A stretch of 64,000 nt of DNA from an uncultured Aquimarina sp. (GCA_947500845.1 CANMTP010000001.1:62001-126000); one strand, 5' to 3'. Positions 45,101 to 56,170 are shown, counted from the stretch's first letter. Numbers and translations: made by a program. Notes: generated from the letters alone by a model not told the origin.

Positions 45101-48100
45101 ATGAAAATGAAATTGCTCATAATCATAACTCTAATTTTGCCTTTGGCTCTTTATTGTTCAGAAGGTGATTCATTAGTCATTAAAGAATCTAATAGCACCA
45201 AAATCTTTAATAAAGAAAAACTGGTTTCACAATCTTTTCATTTTCCCGAACTCGATAAGAAATTTCCTTTAAAAAATAATGTAAATATTGTAAGGAGTCC
45301 AGAGTTTACTTTCAATAATGTAGCAAAAGAATTTCCAGCAACCCCTGTAAGTGTAATTAATGCACAATCAGAGGCTGCAAAGGGCTTCAAAGAAATAGAT
45401 AGTACAGGAAAATGGATTTCCACTTTTTCAAATGATGATATTCAAGTTTTACCTGTCGGAATAAAGCATAAGATTAACGAAATAGAATATCAAATTGGTT
45501 TTATGAAAGCCAGTTTCACCAAAGATTATACAGAATTATTGGTTTTTGTAAAGGTGATCTTACCGCAAACCAATAAAGAAGGGTTACCTGTAGAACTTTT
45601 TTTTGGTGCCAATAACGTAAAACTATCTCATCAAGGTGGAATTATAGGAGGAGGAGATCTCGTATTACTTGGGGATATATTTATTCCTTTCAGTGGCGGC
45701 AATTGGTTATTACTTTTAAAAGGAGGATTTGATTATGAAACCAGTGATATCGAAAATCGAACTTATGTAACTATCGATTGCGATGGGGTTAAAGAAATGC
45801 AGATAGAAGGCGAGGTACAATTTTCTAGAAATGTTGTATTACCACTTGATGAAAAAGGTGATTTGGATCCTAAGGAAACTATTTCTTATCAAGGAGGCTT
45901 AAAAGAGCCTATAGAAATCCCCAATCGAGTAAAAGGTGAATTTAGTGCTGTTGCTTCTGGATGGAATGATTTTGTGGTTGAAATTAGCCTTACTCCTTTT
46001 GTGATCGCAGAACAACCTGATAGATTTACGTTTTCTGCAAACAAAGCTGTACTTGACTTTAGCGACTTGCGAACAGAAGGGATCAATTTCCCTCAGATTT
46101 ATCATGATCGTGGATGGCTACTACCTGACGAAAAAACATGGAAAGGAGTATATGTAGAATCACTTAACATAGGTCTTCCTAAGGCATTCAAAAATAAAAA
46201 AAATAACCAAAGAGTGTCTTTTGAAGCTGCTCATCTTATCCTTGACAGTCACGGTGTATCAGGGACGTTTTCTGTCTATAATCTTCTTACTATTGACGAG
46301 GGAAGAACCTCAGAATCAAATTCCTGGGCGTACTCTGTAGATAAAATGTCTTTAGAGTTAGTTTCGAACCATTTGATAGGAGCCGAATTTGAAGGAAGGA
46401 TTTTGTTGCCTATTTCTGAAGAAAATGAAAAAAAGCTTCAAAAAGAGCAAGACAGTACTTCGAATAACGATCGAGGGTTAAAATATCGAGGTCTTATTTC
46501 TGAAGAAGAATATTTGATGTCTGTAGCAACGATCAATACCATAGATTTCGACGTATTTAGCGCAAAGGCGCAATTACTCCCTGATTCTGCCATCGAACTG
46601 GCGGTAGTCGATAATACCTTTAGGCCCAAAGCCATTTTAAACGGAAGAATGGCTATTTCTGCAAGTCAAAAAGATTCTTTAGAAAATGAAAATCAAGAGT
46701 ACGAGGTCGAAAATGAAGCAGGCGAAAAAGAAACGAAAACTGTGGAATTTAAAGGCATCTCTTTTGAACGGCTTGTAATACAAACAGAATCTCCATTAAT
46801 ATCTGTAGATTATTTTGGGTATAACGATACTTTAGAACTTGCAGGTTTTCCGGTCTCGATTAAAGATATAGCCTTTACTGCCAATGATGCTAGTCTACGC
46901 CTTGATTTTGACCTAATGATCAATCTTATGGGTGAAGAGGATAAAGGGTTTGCCTCAGAAACTCGTCTTGGTATTAAAGGAGTAAATGATGCAACAGAGT
47001 CAAAACAACGTTGGCGATATGACGGCATCGAAATGTCTGAAATTACCTTAGATGTCAATGTAGGTCCTATAGCTTTTAAAGGGACTATTGAACTTCGTGA
47101 TGGTAATGAGGTATATGGAGATGGTTTTGCAGGCGAGGTAAAAGCAAAATTTGGAGAATTTGGGCCGATTAAATCAACCGCAGTTTTTGGTAAGAAAGAA
47201 TTTAGGTATTGGTATGTTGACGGAGCAGTTCATGGCTTTAAAATACCATTTGGTCCTATGGAACTTACCGGTTTTGCGGGGGGAGCGTTTTACAGGATGA
47301 CCAGAGCACCAGGCACAGAAAAGGTTTTTGCACCCTCTGGACTATCCTATATCCCAAGTAAAAATTCCAGACTTGGCGTAAAAGCTATGACTTTTGGTGC
47401 TGTAGGTGACAAAAGAGCCATTTCGTTTGGTGCCGGTTTTGAGATACTATTCAACAACAAAGGCGGCGTAAACAAATTTGGGTTTTATGGAGAGGCACAG
47501 GTAATGAAAGCCTTTAATCACGAGAATCCAGTTAAAAAGATGCAAGATAAACTGGCCAACCTGGTTGATTATGAAGTCATAAATCAAATCGAGGATCATA
47601 AAGTTAGCAAAACATTTTTAGAAAGAGCGACAGATGAGTACAGTGCAGAGCTAGAAGTCGAAGCGGCAATTAGCGGTTATATGGGAATGGAATTTGATTT
47701 TGTCAACGATTCTTTTCATGCAACACTTGATCTTTATATAGATGCTGCAGGTGGATTTATAAGAGGAATAGGAGAGCGGGGAAGAGCAGGATGGGCCGAA
47801 ATGAAAATTTCTAAAGAAGAATGGTTTTTTTATATGGGTACTCCAAAAAATCGAATAGGTCTTAAAATAGGTGTAGGCCCCCTATCTATAAGTACATCTG
47901 GATATTTTATGACTGGATCTAAAATATTAGAAAGTCCACCACCACCACCTATTGTAGCTCAGATTTTAGGAACAGATGTGAAAACATTAGATTATATGCG
48001 AGATGAAAATGCATTAGGAACCGGTAGAGGGTTCGCTTTTGGCTCTGATCTTCATATTGATACTGGTGATATTAGATTTTTAATGTTTTATGCAAGATTG

Positions 48101-49900
48101 CAAGCTGGTATTGGATTTGATTTAATGCTTAAAAATTATGGAGATGCAGAATGCTCAAATACAGGAAGACAAGTAGGAATTAATGGTTGGTATACGAACG
48201 GGCAAGCCTATGCATATTTACAGGGTGAGCTCGGTATTAAAGTGAAGCTGTTTTTTAAGAAAAAGAAAATTAGAATATTTAAGGGCGGCACCGCTGTTTT
48301 GATGCAAGCTAAGCTCCCTAACCCATTCTGGATGCGTGGATATATGTCTGGAGAGTTTGATGTTTTGGGCGGATTAGTTAGCGGTCGTTTTAGATTTAGA
48401 GTAACCATTGGTAAAGAATGTAAATTCGAGAATCCTTCACCGCTTAATGGAATTAAAATGATTGCCGATGTTTCTCCAATTGATGGAGAAGATGATGTTG
48501 ATGTTTTTACCGCTCCACAGGCTACCTTTTCTTTAAAAGTCAACCAGCCAATTATTATTCCCGAGAATGATGGAGATCATACCTACAAGGTACTTCTGGA
48601 GAAATTCACTATAACCGATGAGGCCGATAAGAAAGTTAATGGAAAATTAGAATGGTCGTATGGATATGATCGCGTAACTTTTATTTCTGAAGATATTTTA
48701 CCACCTAAAACAAAGCTAAAGGCCATCGTAGAAGTAAGCTTTCAGGAAAAAATTAATGGAGTTTTTGAAACCATACTAGAAGATGGGGTAAAAGCTATCG
48801 AGAAAGAAGAAAGAAACTTTACCACAGGAACAGCGCCAGATCATATTCCGCTTCGCAATATTCAATATGCGTACCCAATTGTTGATCAACAACAATTTTA
48901 TCCAGATGAATATGGAACCGGGTATATAAAGCTTCGCCAGGGGCAGGATTATCTTTTCGAAAATTCTAAATGGGAAAGTGTAGTAAAATATGTTAGTAGA
49001 GGCGGAGAGATTAAGGAATCCAAACCAAATTATAATGCTTCAGAAAATAAACTGTCTTATAAAATACCAAATTTGACAAAGCAAACTGCTTATAAGATGG
49101 TTATTACCAGTTTTTCTAAAATGTCTTCAGATCCAGAAACTATAAAAACTAATGAAGAAGAGAAAGATTATGGCAACGAAAATATCGTTAGAATAAAACG
49201 GAATACCGCAGAAAACATCATTAATGAGAACCAAATTGAAAGACTATCTTACAATTTTATAACCAGTAAATATAAGACTTTTGCCAGTAAAGTAAACAGT
49301 ATTGATATAACCGATAATAACTGGGGAAAGATTACTTCAGATGTGATTTATTTATCTTCAAAAATCAAAAATCATGAGGGGTTTGATCTTGTCGAATTAC
49401 AAGGAAGCGTGTATACAGAAAATATTCCTCTAGTCGAAGTAGCATCTGATCTCAAAGATATTTATTTCATAAATGATATAGACCCAATGCTGTACCAAAA
49501 ATTTCCTTTAGGTACAAAATACAGTATTAATAGAAATCCTGCAATTTTGGGATTTCGACCCAAGAGAGCTTTACCAATTTTAAGCAATTACATAACCAGT
49601 CTTGAGAATCGAACAAATATTGAATGGAGAGCTACCAGATTTCCTTTTCGATATAATTTACCGCAGGCGTATTATAATGATTACATAAGTATAAGAGATC
49701 GTGTGGCCAATGATTATGTAGAGGGATTGATACCACCAAATTCCCCAGAGCTTGATATAATGGACGAAGACTACAAATTTATGCTTCCTGGTAAATACAA
49801 CGTCAAGTTGCAATATAAGTTACCAGGAGGCATAACAGGAAGTTCGGCTAATTATAAATTTAGAAATCCTCTTTCATTAAGAGGGCAAAATAGGATTTAA
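45101..49900 (+). CDS. Giant exported beta-rich protein, first gene of putative toxin-delivery operon
   Basis: A 1599-residue exported protein (signal MKMKLLIIITLILPLALYC; the cysteine could carry lipid but the preceding Tyr makes a lipobox weak). No family recognised for residues 30-1110. That part is nearly all beta-strand with many amphipathic strands of alternating pattern (FKGTIELRDGN, GEAQVMKAF, MGMEFDFVNDSFHATLDLYI, LKIGVGPLSISTSGYFMTGS), a proline run at about 943 (ESPPPPPIV) and a basic patch (KVKLFFKKKKIRIFK). Residues about 1120-1240 look like a Big_5/SbsA-type Ig domain (DVSPIDGEDDVDVF to ERNFTTG). It may form a barrel, groove or long surface fibre. It is followed after 18 nt by the FN3 gene, as first gene of the ~19 kb operon. 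Confidence 0.8.
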   Translation: MKMKLLIIITLILPLALYCSEGDSLVIKESNSTKIFNKEKLVSQSFHFPELDKKFPLKNNVNIVRSPEFTFNNVAKEFPATPVSVINAQSEAAKGFKEIDSTGKWISTFSNDDIQVLPVGIKHKINEIEYQIGFMKASFTKDYTELLVFVKVILPQTNKEGLPVELFFGANNVKLSHQGGIIGGGDLVLLGDIFIPFSGGNWLLLLKGGFDYETSDIENRTYVTIDCDGVKEMQIEGEVQFSRNVVLPLDEKGDLDPKETISYQGGLKEPIEIPNRVKGEFSAVASGWNDFVVEISLTPFVIAEQPDRFTFSANKAVLDFSDLRTEGINFPQIYHDRGWLLPDEKTWKGVYVESLNIGLPKAFKNKKNNQRVSFEAAHLILDSHGVSGTFSVYNLLTIDEGRTSESNSWAYSVDKMSLELVSNHLIGAEFEGRILLPISEENEKKLQKEQDSTSNNDRGLKYRGLISEEEYLMSVATINTIDFDVFSAKAQLLPDSAIELAVVDNTFRPKAILNGRMAISASQKDSLENENQEYEVENEAGEKETKTVEFKGISFERLVIQTESPLISVDYFGYNDTLELAGFPVSIKDIAFTANDASLRLDFDLMINLMGEEDKGFASETRLGIKGVNDATESKQRWRYDGIEMSEITLDVNVGPIAFKGTIELRDGNEVYGDGFAGEVKAKFGEFGPIKSTAVFGKKEFRYWYVDGAVHGFKIPFGPMELTGFAGGAFYRMTRAPGTEKVFAPSGLSYIPSKNSRLGVKAMTFGAVGDKRAISFGAGFEILFNNKGGVNKFGFYGEAQVMKAFNHENPVKKMQDKLANLVDYEVINQIEDHKVSKTFLERATDEYSAELEVEAAISGYMGMEFDFVNDSFHATLDLYIDAAGGFIRGIGERGRAGWAEMKISKEEWFFYMGTPKNRIGLKIGVGPLSISTSGYFMTGSKILESPPPPPIVAQILGTDVKTLDYMRDENALGTGRGFAFGSDLHIDTGDIRFLMFYARLQAGIGFDLMLKNYGDAECSNTGRQVGINGWYTNGQAYAYLQGELGIKVKLFFKKKKIRIFKGGTAVLMQAKLPNPFWMRGYMSGEFDVLGGLVSGRFRFRVTIGKECKFENPSPLNGIKMIADVSPIDGEDDVDVFTAPQATFSLKVNQPIIIPENDGDHTYKVLLEKFTITDEADKKVNGKLEWSYGYDRVTFISEDILPPKTKLKAIVEVSFQEKINGVFETILEDGVKAIEKEERNFTTGTAPDHIPLRNIQYAYPIVDQQQFYPDEYGTGYIKLRQGQDYLFENSKWESVVKYVSRGGEIKESKPNYNASENKLSYKIPNLTKQTAYKMVITSFSKMSSDPETIKTNEEEKDYGNENIVRIKRNTAENIINENQIERLSYNFITSKYKTFASKVNSIDITDNNWGKITSDVIYLSSKIKNHEGFDLVELQGSVYTENIPLVEVASDLKDIYFINDIDPMLYQKFPLGTKYSINRNPAILGFRPKRALPILSNYITSLENRTNIEWRATRFPFRYNLPQAYYNDYISIRDRVANDYVEGLIPPNSPELDIMDEDYKFMLPGKYNVKLQYKLPGGITGSSANYKFRNPLSLRGQNRI

Positions 49901-49918
49901 AATAGATCTAGTATTTTA

Positions 49919-52027
49919 ATGATGATAAAGAAAATTAATTATAGCTTCAAGTGTATCTTATTCGCAATATTTATTTGTAGTGTTACCCCTTTTCAGGCTT
50001 TTTCTCAAGTAGCAGAGGAAGAAAGTGTAAAGGTGATGGCTCGGATAAAGGATAATAAAGTGATGTTGAGGTGGGGCGTAACAACTCCTTCGGCATGGTT
50101 AAAAGCGAACCAATATGGTTATCACATTATCCGGTACACGTTATCAAGCAATGGGACGAGGCTATCGTCTCCCGAGAAAAAGATGCTAACATCTACTCCC
50201 ATCCTTCCGGGCGTATTATCATCATGGGAAAACATGGCAAGCACTAATGATTATGCCGCGATTCTTGCTCAGGCGATATACGGCGAAAGCTTTATTGTTG
50301 AAGGAATGCAGGAGGAAGGAGATATCGGTAGAATCGTAAATAAATCTAAAGAAATAGAGCAACGATTTTCGTTTGCTTTGTTTGCCGCAGATATGAGTTT
50401 TGAAGCCGCAAAAATGGCAGCACTGGGATTCGAAGACCCCACCATACAGCCTGGTGAAGAATATTTATACAAAATAGAAACTGCTATCCCAGATACATTA
50501 TTAAAAGTGTCTTCGGGTTCTGTAGTTATAAAATCAGAAAAACCAGAGCCTTTACCAGCTCCTGTTGATTTAATTGCTGTTCCGAATGATAAGACCATTT
50601 TATTAACCTGGGATTACGAGATGTTCAAATCTACATTTACCTCTTACTTTGTTGAAAGATCGGATAACTCGAAAGATTTTACCAGATTGGGCGATATACC
50701 TTTGGTTAATCTTAGCGATAAATCAGAAAGTCGAACCCAAAGAATGCAATATGTAGATACCTTGGCTCAAAACGATAAAATGTACTATTACAGGGTTAGA
50801 GGGATATCTCCGTTTGGAGAAGAAAGTTTACCATCAGAAATAGTATCAGCAAAGGGATTTAAAAAACTTTCTGCCTTACCACATATCTCAAAATATACAA
50901 TCGAAGATTCGAATAAATTGAATATCGAATGGGAGTTCTTGAAAGAAGCTGAAAGCGAAATCACAGGCTTCGAATTGAATTGGTCTACCCAAGAAGAAGG
51001 ACCTTATAAAGTTGTAAAATCAGATATTTTTCCCAATGTGCGAAGCACTTTATATAATGGCGAGCTGGCAGCCTCTAATTATTTTAGGATAGCGGCTATT
51101 GGAAAAAACAATCAAAGGAGTGAGTCTATGGCTGCATTTATACAAACTGTAGATTCAATTCCTCCGGCAGCACCTGTTGGACTCGTAGGCACTATAGATA
51201 CTCTTGGTATTGTCAAACTAGAATGGCAGGCCAACGCAGAAAAGGATATATTAGGGTATCGAGTCTTTAAAGCTAATCTCGAAAAGGAAGAGGTGTCTCA
51301 AATTACTGTTTCGCCTATCCAGAAAAACAATTTTACTGATACAGTAGCTGTAAAATCTTTAAACAGTAAAGTTTTTTACACAATAGTCGCAGTAGACCAA
51401 CGCTTCAACCTTTCTAATTATTCAGAGAAAATAGTCATTAAAAAACCTGATTTGGTACCTCCATCATCACCCATATTTACAGACTATAAAATTATGAAAG
51501 ACGGGGTTTTTCTGCAATGGATTAGAAGTAGCAGTAATGATGTGGTTTCGCATCAACTATTTCGTCAAAATACAGGAGAACCAGAGAAAGGTTGGCAACT
51601 TATATTAAAAACAGATACGATTACTACATATACAGATAAAAACCTAGCTGCAAATACAAAATATCGCTATGCCATTTTTGCTGAAGACGATAGTAAGCTA
51701 AGATCCCTACCATCAACACCGATTACCGTAGTTTCTTCAACTTCGGTCTTAGATAATGATCTGGTAAAAGGTTTTACGCTTGTCGCAGATAGAGAAAACA
51801 ACAAAATTAATCTGAATTGGAGGAAAATGCCTTCAGAGGTTTCAGAGATTTTGGTATACAGGTCTAAGAAGGACGAAGACCCCATCCTCTGGAAACAAAT
51901 TCCAGGATCAATTCATAGACTAGAAGATACATCGGTTTCTCCTAATAATATTTATGTATATCATATTAAAGCTATGACTGTAAATGGCCTTCATTCTGAT
52001 ATAAAAACCAAAGAAATAGAGTTTTAA
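49919..52027 (+). CDS. Exported protein with five fibronectin type III domains
   Basis: A 702-residue exported protein (signal MMIKKINYSFKCILFAIFIC, with cleavage near AFSQ). A unique N-terminal region of ~200 residues (VKVMARIKDNKVMLRWGV, a first partial FN3-like unit, then a helical part) is followed by about five FN3-like beta-sandwiches at 212-318, 320-413, 414-512, 514-608 and 615-702, recognised by the WxY/YRVRGISPFGEES, FRIAAIGKNNQRSES, YTIVAVDQRFNLS, YRYAIFAEDDSK and YHIKAMTVNGLHS edges. No sorting tail is visible, so it may stay periplasmic or assemble with partners. It is tightly linked (18 nt before, 3 nt after). Confidence 0.85.
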   Translation: MMIKKINYSFKCILFAIFICSVTPFQAFSQVAEEESVKVMARIKDNKVMLRWGVTTPSAWLKANQYGYHIIRYTLSSNGTRLSSPEKKMLTSTPILPGVLSSWENMASTNDYAAILAQAIYGESFIVEGMQEEGDIGRIVNKSKEIEQRFSFALFAADMSFEAAKMAALGFEDPTIQPGEEYLYKIETAIPDTLLKVSSGSVVIKSEKPEPLPAPVDLIAVPNDKTILLTWDYEMFKSTFTSYFVERSDNSKDFTRLGDIPLVNLSDKSESRTQRMQYVDTLAQNDKMYYYRVRGISPFGEESLPSEIVSAKGFKKLSALPHISKYTIEDSNKLNIEWEFLKEAESEITGFELNWSTQEEGPYKVVKSDIFPNVRSTLYNGELAASNYFRIAAIGKNNQRSESMAAFIQTVDSIPPAAPVGLVGTIDTLGIVKLEWQANAEKDILGYRVFKANLEKEEVSQITVSPIQKNNFTDTVAVKSLNSKVFYTIVAVDQRFNLSNYSEKIVIKKPDLVPPSSPIFTDYKIMKDGVFLQWIRSSSNDVVSHQLFRQNTGEPEKGWQLILKTDTITTYTDKNLAANTKYRYAIFAEDDSKLRSLPSTPITVVSSTSVLDNDLVKGFTLVADRENNKINLNWRKMPSEVSEILVYRSKKDEDPILWKQIPGSIHRLEDTSVSPNNIYVYHIKAMTVNGLHSDIKTKEIEF

Positions 52028-52030
52028 ATT

Positions 52031-55000
52031 ATGAAAACAACTAGTAAAAATTTATTGTCATTTCTCTTTGTACTTTTTTCTTATGTTGTGTTTTCACAAC
52101 AAACAAATATAAAAATAAGTGATTACCAGTATAGTTCGAATTTCAAAGATAGAAGATGTGATGAGTACCTAAGGGTAACGGCATATTTTAGTACCGGTGA
52201 AGATCCTAGAACTTTTATAGATTACACAGAGGGTAACACTACAGCAGAGGACAGGGAATATAATATCCCAGGTTTGGTGAATAGGTTGGTGGTATCTGTT
52301 TACGCCAGAGATGGAAGTAGATCTATTTTCGGTTGTTTCGTTGGTAATGAATTTATCAGAGAAACATATGAAATACCCATTGATGGTAATTCCTGCGATG
52401 TTAATTCTATAAGCCATTCAAATGCCTACCAGGATGAGGTAACGCAATCTTTTTCTTTTAATTATCAACTATCGACCGTTCCAACGATTACGATGGATGC
52501 AACATTTAACATCGATGATAATGTGATAGGATATGAAGAGTCTTTTACTCTGTCTGCAAGCCAAGGCTTTGACGAAAGTACCGATGCATGGCAATATCGC
52601 ATTTCTGATGGTAATTGGACTAATATACCTAGGTCACCAACTAGCTCGCTTAATCTAAGGTTAATTGATTTTGTAGATCAATCAGTCATTGATCAGGAAA
52701 TTTCTTTTAGAATCGTGTCATCGTCTTGTGACGAAATTAGTACATCTAATGTAATTAGTAAAAGAACCAGAGAATATGGTCAAATTACCAAAATAGATAT
52801 TAGCAATTGGGAGTATAGTTCCCGTTTTGACGATGGCCGATGCGAAGAAGAAGTATGGTTAACAGCATATTTCGAAGATGGGAGCTATAAAAGATTTATA
52901 CGATATAGAAGAGGTAGATTCACTACCGGTAGTGATCGCGATACCGAATACATTTTAGAAGGTGTAGTAGAACGTATCGATGTTTATATGTATGCTAAAG
53001 ATAAAGTCAACTTATTTTTAACAAAACGATGTGCTGGTGGGTCTACAGGTGGAAGAGTTCGTGAAACTTACCGTGTACCTTTAGATATAGACCCCTGCGA
53101 AAGTGGTTCATTTTACAAAAGGCATAGTGATAATAATAACTATATTGGTGGTAATGAAGTACGTCAATCTCTTCGTTTTGATTATAAGATAACTCCGTTA
53201 CCCAAGATTTCCAGAGCGACAGAGTCTAATATTATTGGATATGAGGATATTCTTACCTTACATGCTGAAGAGGGGTTTAATAATAGTGTATATGATTGGC
53301 AGTACAGTTTTTTAGAAGGAACTCCGCCTTTTGAGTGGATCGATTTCCCAGGACCTTCAATGGCAACACGCGATATTATTTTGGCCGATTTCTTCGATGA
53401 ATCTGTTATAGGAAGAGAACTCTTTTTTAGAACCTCTGCCTGCGATAATGCTGGTACACAGAACGTTATTGGATATGAGATCAGAAAATCAGCTCCCCGT
53501 ATCATAGAAGTAACGACATCGCCTGTTACGTGTTACGATGTAGAAAATGGATCGGTCACTGTAACTTTTGACAGACCCTTGCAAGAAAATGATGTGTTCG
53601 GTTTTACAGTAGCCGACTTATCTACACCAGAGAGAGAGGTCGTAGCCAATTTAAATAATGTCGTTGCATTTGGAGATAATAATGAAATCACTTTTGAGAA
53701 TTTACCCCCAAGCAGTACAGAATTTTTAATAGAAATGATTGGTACAAATAACGGCGAACCATATTACACAGGTGGGCCAGACCGTAGGGCTAATTTTGTA
53801 ATCCAAAGGCCTTCGCCTGTGGCATTTGCAGGAGAACCTAGTGATAACGCAGTTAATGTCTATTGTTATGGTGGTCAGGATGGTTCTATAACTATCAATG
53901 CCGAAGGTGGAGTCGGAAATTATGAATTCCTGTTAAGAAAAGAAGATGATATCTGGAACGAAGATTTATGGACTCCCTTTTCTTCGGAAACAATGCATAC
54001 AATACCTAATCTTTTTCCGGATACATATTACATAAAAATTCGAGATACAAACGAATGTATAGCAAAAGAACAGACTACAATCAATGGTGAAATAGAATTG
54101 GGAGGTGAAATCGAAAAAAGAGTTGTGATTACACAACCAGAATTACCCTTGTCGGTCTCTGTCGAGATTCTCAATTCGCCTACAGCATTTGGTTTCGAAG
54201 ATGGTAGAATCTTGGCTACATTACAAGGAGGTACCACTTTTGACGATGACTCGTATATATTCGAGTGGAGAGACCAGAACGATGCAATAATAAGTACTAC
54301 ATCTGCTGTTTATTATGAAGGCCAAGGGTATTTGGTTACTTTACATAGTATTGGTAAAGGAGAATATACAATAACCGCCAGGGATGCAAATTATGATGAT
54401 GCACAAAATAAAGAAGGATGTACCATCGTAAATGAGACCGTAATTCTTGATGAGCCACTACCAATTGAAATTAATATTGAAGTATTTCCTATTTCTTGTA
54501 ATGCCGAAAATGAGTTTAGTGATAATATAGATACCAATTTTGATGGAGTAGCCGATCAGTTTCAGGACGGGGTTCTGGTGGCGACAGTGAGCGGCGGGGT
54601 TCCATTTGATGTAGAAAATCCAGATTATAGTCAGGCAGTTCCAACAAACAGGGAAGGAGATTTTACACCTTACTTTTACCAATGGAAAATACAATTGGAG
54701 GATGGAAGTTGGCAAGAGATTTCGATTAATGACAATCATATTGATTTTCTGGATACGGCTACTAATTATTCGCTAAATGTGAGGGATAAAAATGGTATAG
54801 TTCTGGGAAATTACATTTCACGAATTGGAGCAGATGGTTCCCGTGTTTATGAGTTATCAGAAGCTCTTGATGTGATAGAGTATTTACCGCAACCTGAAAA
54901 ATTAGGGCTTACCTTTAGAAAAACCGATGTTACCTGTGCAAGCGGTAATGATGCCAGGGTAGAAGTTATTACTACAGGGGGTGTGGCACCATATACTTAC

Positions 55001-56119
55001 GAATGGAGTAATGGAGCTACTTCTTCGACTATAAATAACCTGATTGCCGGGACTTATGTAGTTTTTGTTAAAGATGCAAAAGGTTGTCAGATAGAAGCAA
55101 ATATAAGAGTTGAGCAATCAAATGATATAGAAATTGAACCGTTATCAGTTATTTCTCCAACATGTTTTGAAGGCGATGACGGACAGATCAGTATCAATGT
55201 TACCGGTGGGGTTCCTCCATATTCTTATTTATGGAACACAGGAGCCATTTCTAATCAGTCACAAGGATTGGTAGCAGGCACATATTCGATTGAGATTACT
55301 GATGCTAGCGGATGTATAGCTTTTTATGAAGAGACGTTAACCGATCCGGATCCTGTAGTGGTTGATCTAGAAGAAAAACGTTCCCTTTGTAGAGAACAAT
55401 CGCTAGCTCTTGATATCAGTATAGATGATCCCAATGCCACTTATTTCTGGTCGAGTGACACTGGTTTTACGAGTACAAATGCTGCCGTTACCCTTACCGA
55501 AACGGGTAGGTATACGGCTACAATTACCACGGGATCAGGTTGTGTAGGCACGGGAGAAGTTATTGTAGAGGCTTTTGATAGACCCATAGATTCTGACTTC
55601 TTAATTACCACCCAGGCATACGCTAATGAGGATGTAGTGCTTGTTAATGTGAGTAACCCAATGGGTGAAGCAGTGGATTGGACAATTCCTGAAGGAGTAC
55701 AAATGATTTCTGAAACCAGGGAAGAATTAATACTGAAGTTTGAAGAAGAAGGAACCTATGATATTAATTTAAGATCATACCAGAGAGATTGTTATCAGGA
55801 CTTTACCAAGACTATTTTAGTTCAGCCTGCAATTGAAACACCCCAGACAACGACTTCTCAAAAAAAGTTCATAGAAGAATTTATTCTATACCCTAATCCT
55901 AGCAACGGTGATTTTAAGACTAAAATTAGTTTGGGATCAACATCTAACATTAACGTGAAAATTATAAACCTTATCTCTGGAGCAACGATGCATGAACGTT
56001 CAGAGGAGGATAATCAGGAGTATGTGTTGGACTATACTATTTCAATGCCCACAGGAATATATTTAATGTTGCTAGAGACTCCTAATGGATCAGAAACGCG
56101 TAAACTCATAGTCGAGTAA
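52031..56119 (+). CDS. T9SS-exported adhesin-like protein with SprB repeats and duplicated N-terminal module
   Basis: A 1362-residue exported protein (signal LLSFLFVLFSYVVFSQ). Residues about 22-245 and 253-490 are two copies of one unrecognised module: YSSNFKDRRCDEYLRVTAYF with YSSRFDDGRCEEEVWLTAYF, and VIGYEESFTLSASQGF with IIGYEDILTLHAEEGF. Then come SprB-type repeats: near 500 and 617 (VYCYGGQDGSITINAEGGVG) and the clear pair at 966 (VTCASGNDARVEVITTGGVA) and 1042 (PTCFEGDDGQISINVTGGVP). The last ~80 residues are a T9SS type A sorting domain (FILYPNPSNGDFKTKI to GIYLMLLETPNGSETRKLIVE-like end). It should be placed at or beyond the cell surface. Confidence 0.9.
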   Translation: MKTTSKNLLSFLFVLFSYVVFSQQTNIKISDYQYSSNFKDRRCDEYLRVTAYFSTGEDPRTFIDYTEGNTTAEDREYNIPGLVNRLVVSVYARDGSRSIFGCFVGNEFIRETYEIPIDGNSCDVNSISHSNAYQDEVTQSFSFNYQLSTVPTITMDATFNIDDNVIGYEESFTLSASQGFDESTDAWQYRISDGNWTNIPRSPTSSLNLRLIDFVDQSVIDQEISFRIVSSSCDEISTSNVISKRTREYGQITKIDISNWEYSSRFDDGRCEEEVWLTAYFEDGSYKRFIRYRRGRFTTGSDRDTEYILEGVVERIDVYMYAKDKVNLFLTKRCAGGSTGGRVRETYRVPLDIDPCESGSFYKRHSDNNNYIGGNEVRQSLRFDYKITPLPKISRATESNIIGYEDILTLHAEEGFNNSVYDWQYSFLEGTPPFEWIDFPGPSMATRDIILADFFDESVIGRELFFRTSACDNAGTQNVIGYEIRKSAPRIIEVTTSPVTCYDVENGSVTVTFDRPLQENDVFGFTVADLSTPEREVVANLNNVVAFGDNNEITFENLPPSSTEFLIEMIGTNNGEPYYTGGPDRRANFVIQRPSPVAFAGEPSDNAVNVYCYGGQDGSITINAEGGVGNYEFLLRKEDDIWNEDLWTPFSSETMHTIPNLFPDTYYIKIRDTNECIAKEQTTINGEIELGGEIEKRVVITQPELPLSVSVEILNSPTAFGFEDGRILATLQGGTTFDDDSYIFEWRDQNDAIISTTSAVYYEGQGYLVTLHSIGKGEYTITARDANYDDAQNKEGCTIVNETVILDEPLPIEINIEVFPISCNAENEFSDNIDTNFDGVADQFQDGVLVATVSGGVPFDVENPDYSQAVPTNREGDFTPYFYQWKIQLEDGSWQEISINDNHIDFLDTATNYSLNVRDKNGIVLGNYISRIGADGSRVYELSEALDVIEYLPQPEKLGLTFRKTDVTCASGNDARVEVITTGGVAPYTYEWSNGATSSTINNLIAGTYVVFVKDAKGCQIEANIRVEQSNDIEIEPLSVISPTCFEGDDGQISINVTGGVPPYSYLWNTGAISNQSQGLVAGTYSIEITDASGCIAFYEETLTDPDPVVVDLEEKRSLCREQSLALDISIDDPNATYFWSSDTGFTSTNAAVTLTETGRYTATITTGSGCVGTGEVIVEAFDRPIDSDFLITTQAYANEDVVLVNVSNPMGEAVDWTIPEGVQMISETREELILKFEEEGTYDINLRSYQRDCYQDFTKTILVQPAIETPQTTTSQKKFIEEFILYPNPSNGDFKTKISLGSTSNINVKIINLISGATMHERSEEDNQEYVLDYTISMPTGIYLMLLETPNGSETRKLIVE

Positions 56120-56170
56120 ACCAGTAAATGCAATGTGCTTATCAGAATGATTAAAATACTAAAAATTCAA

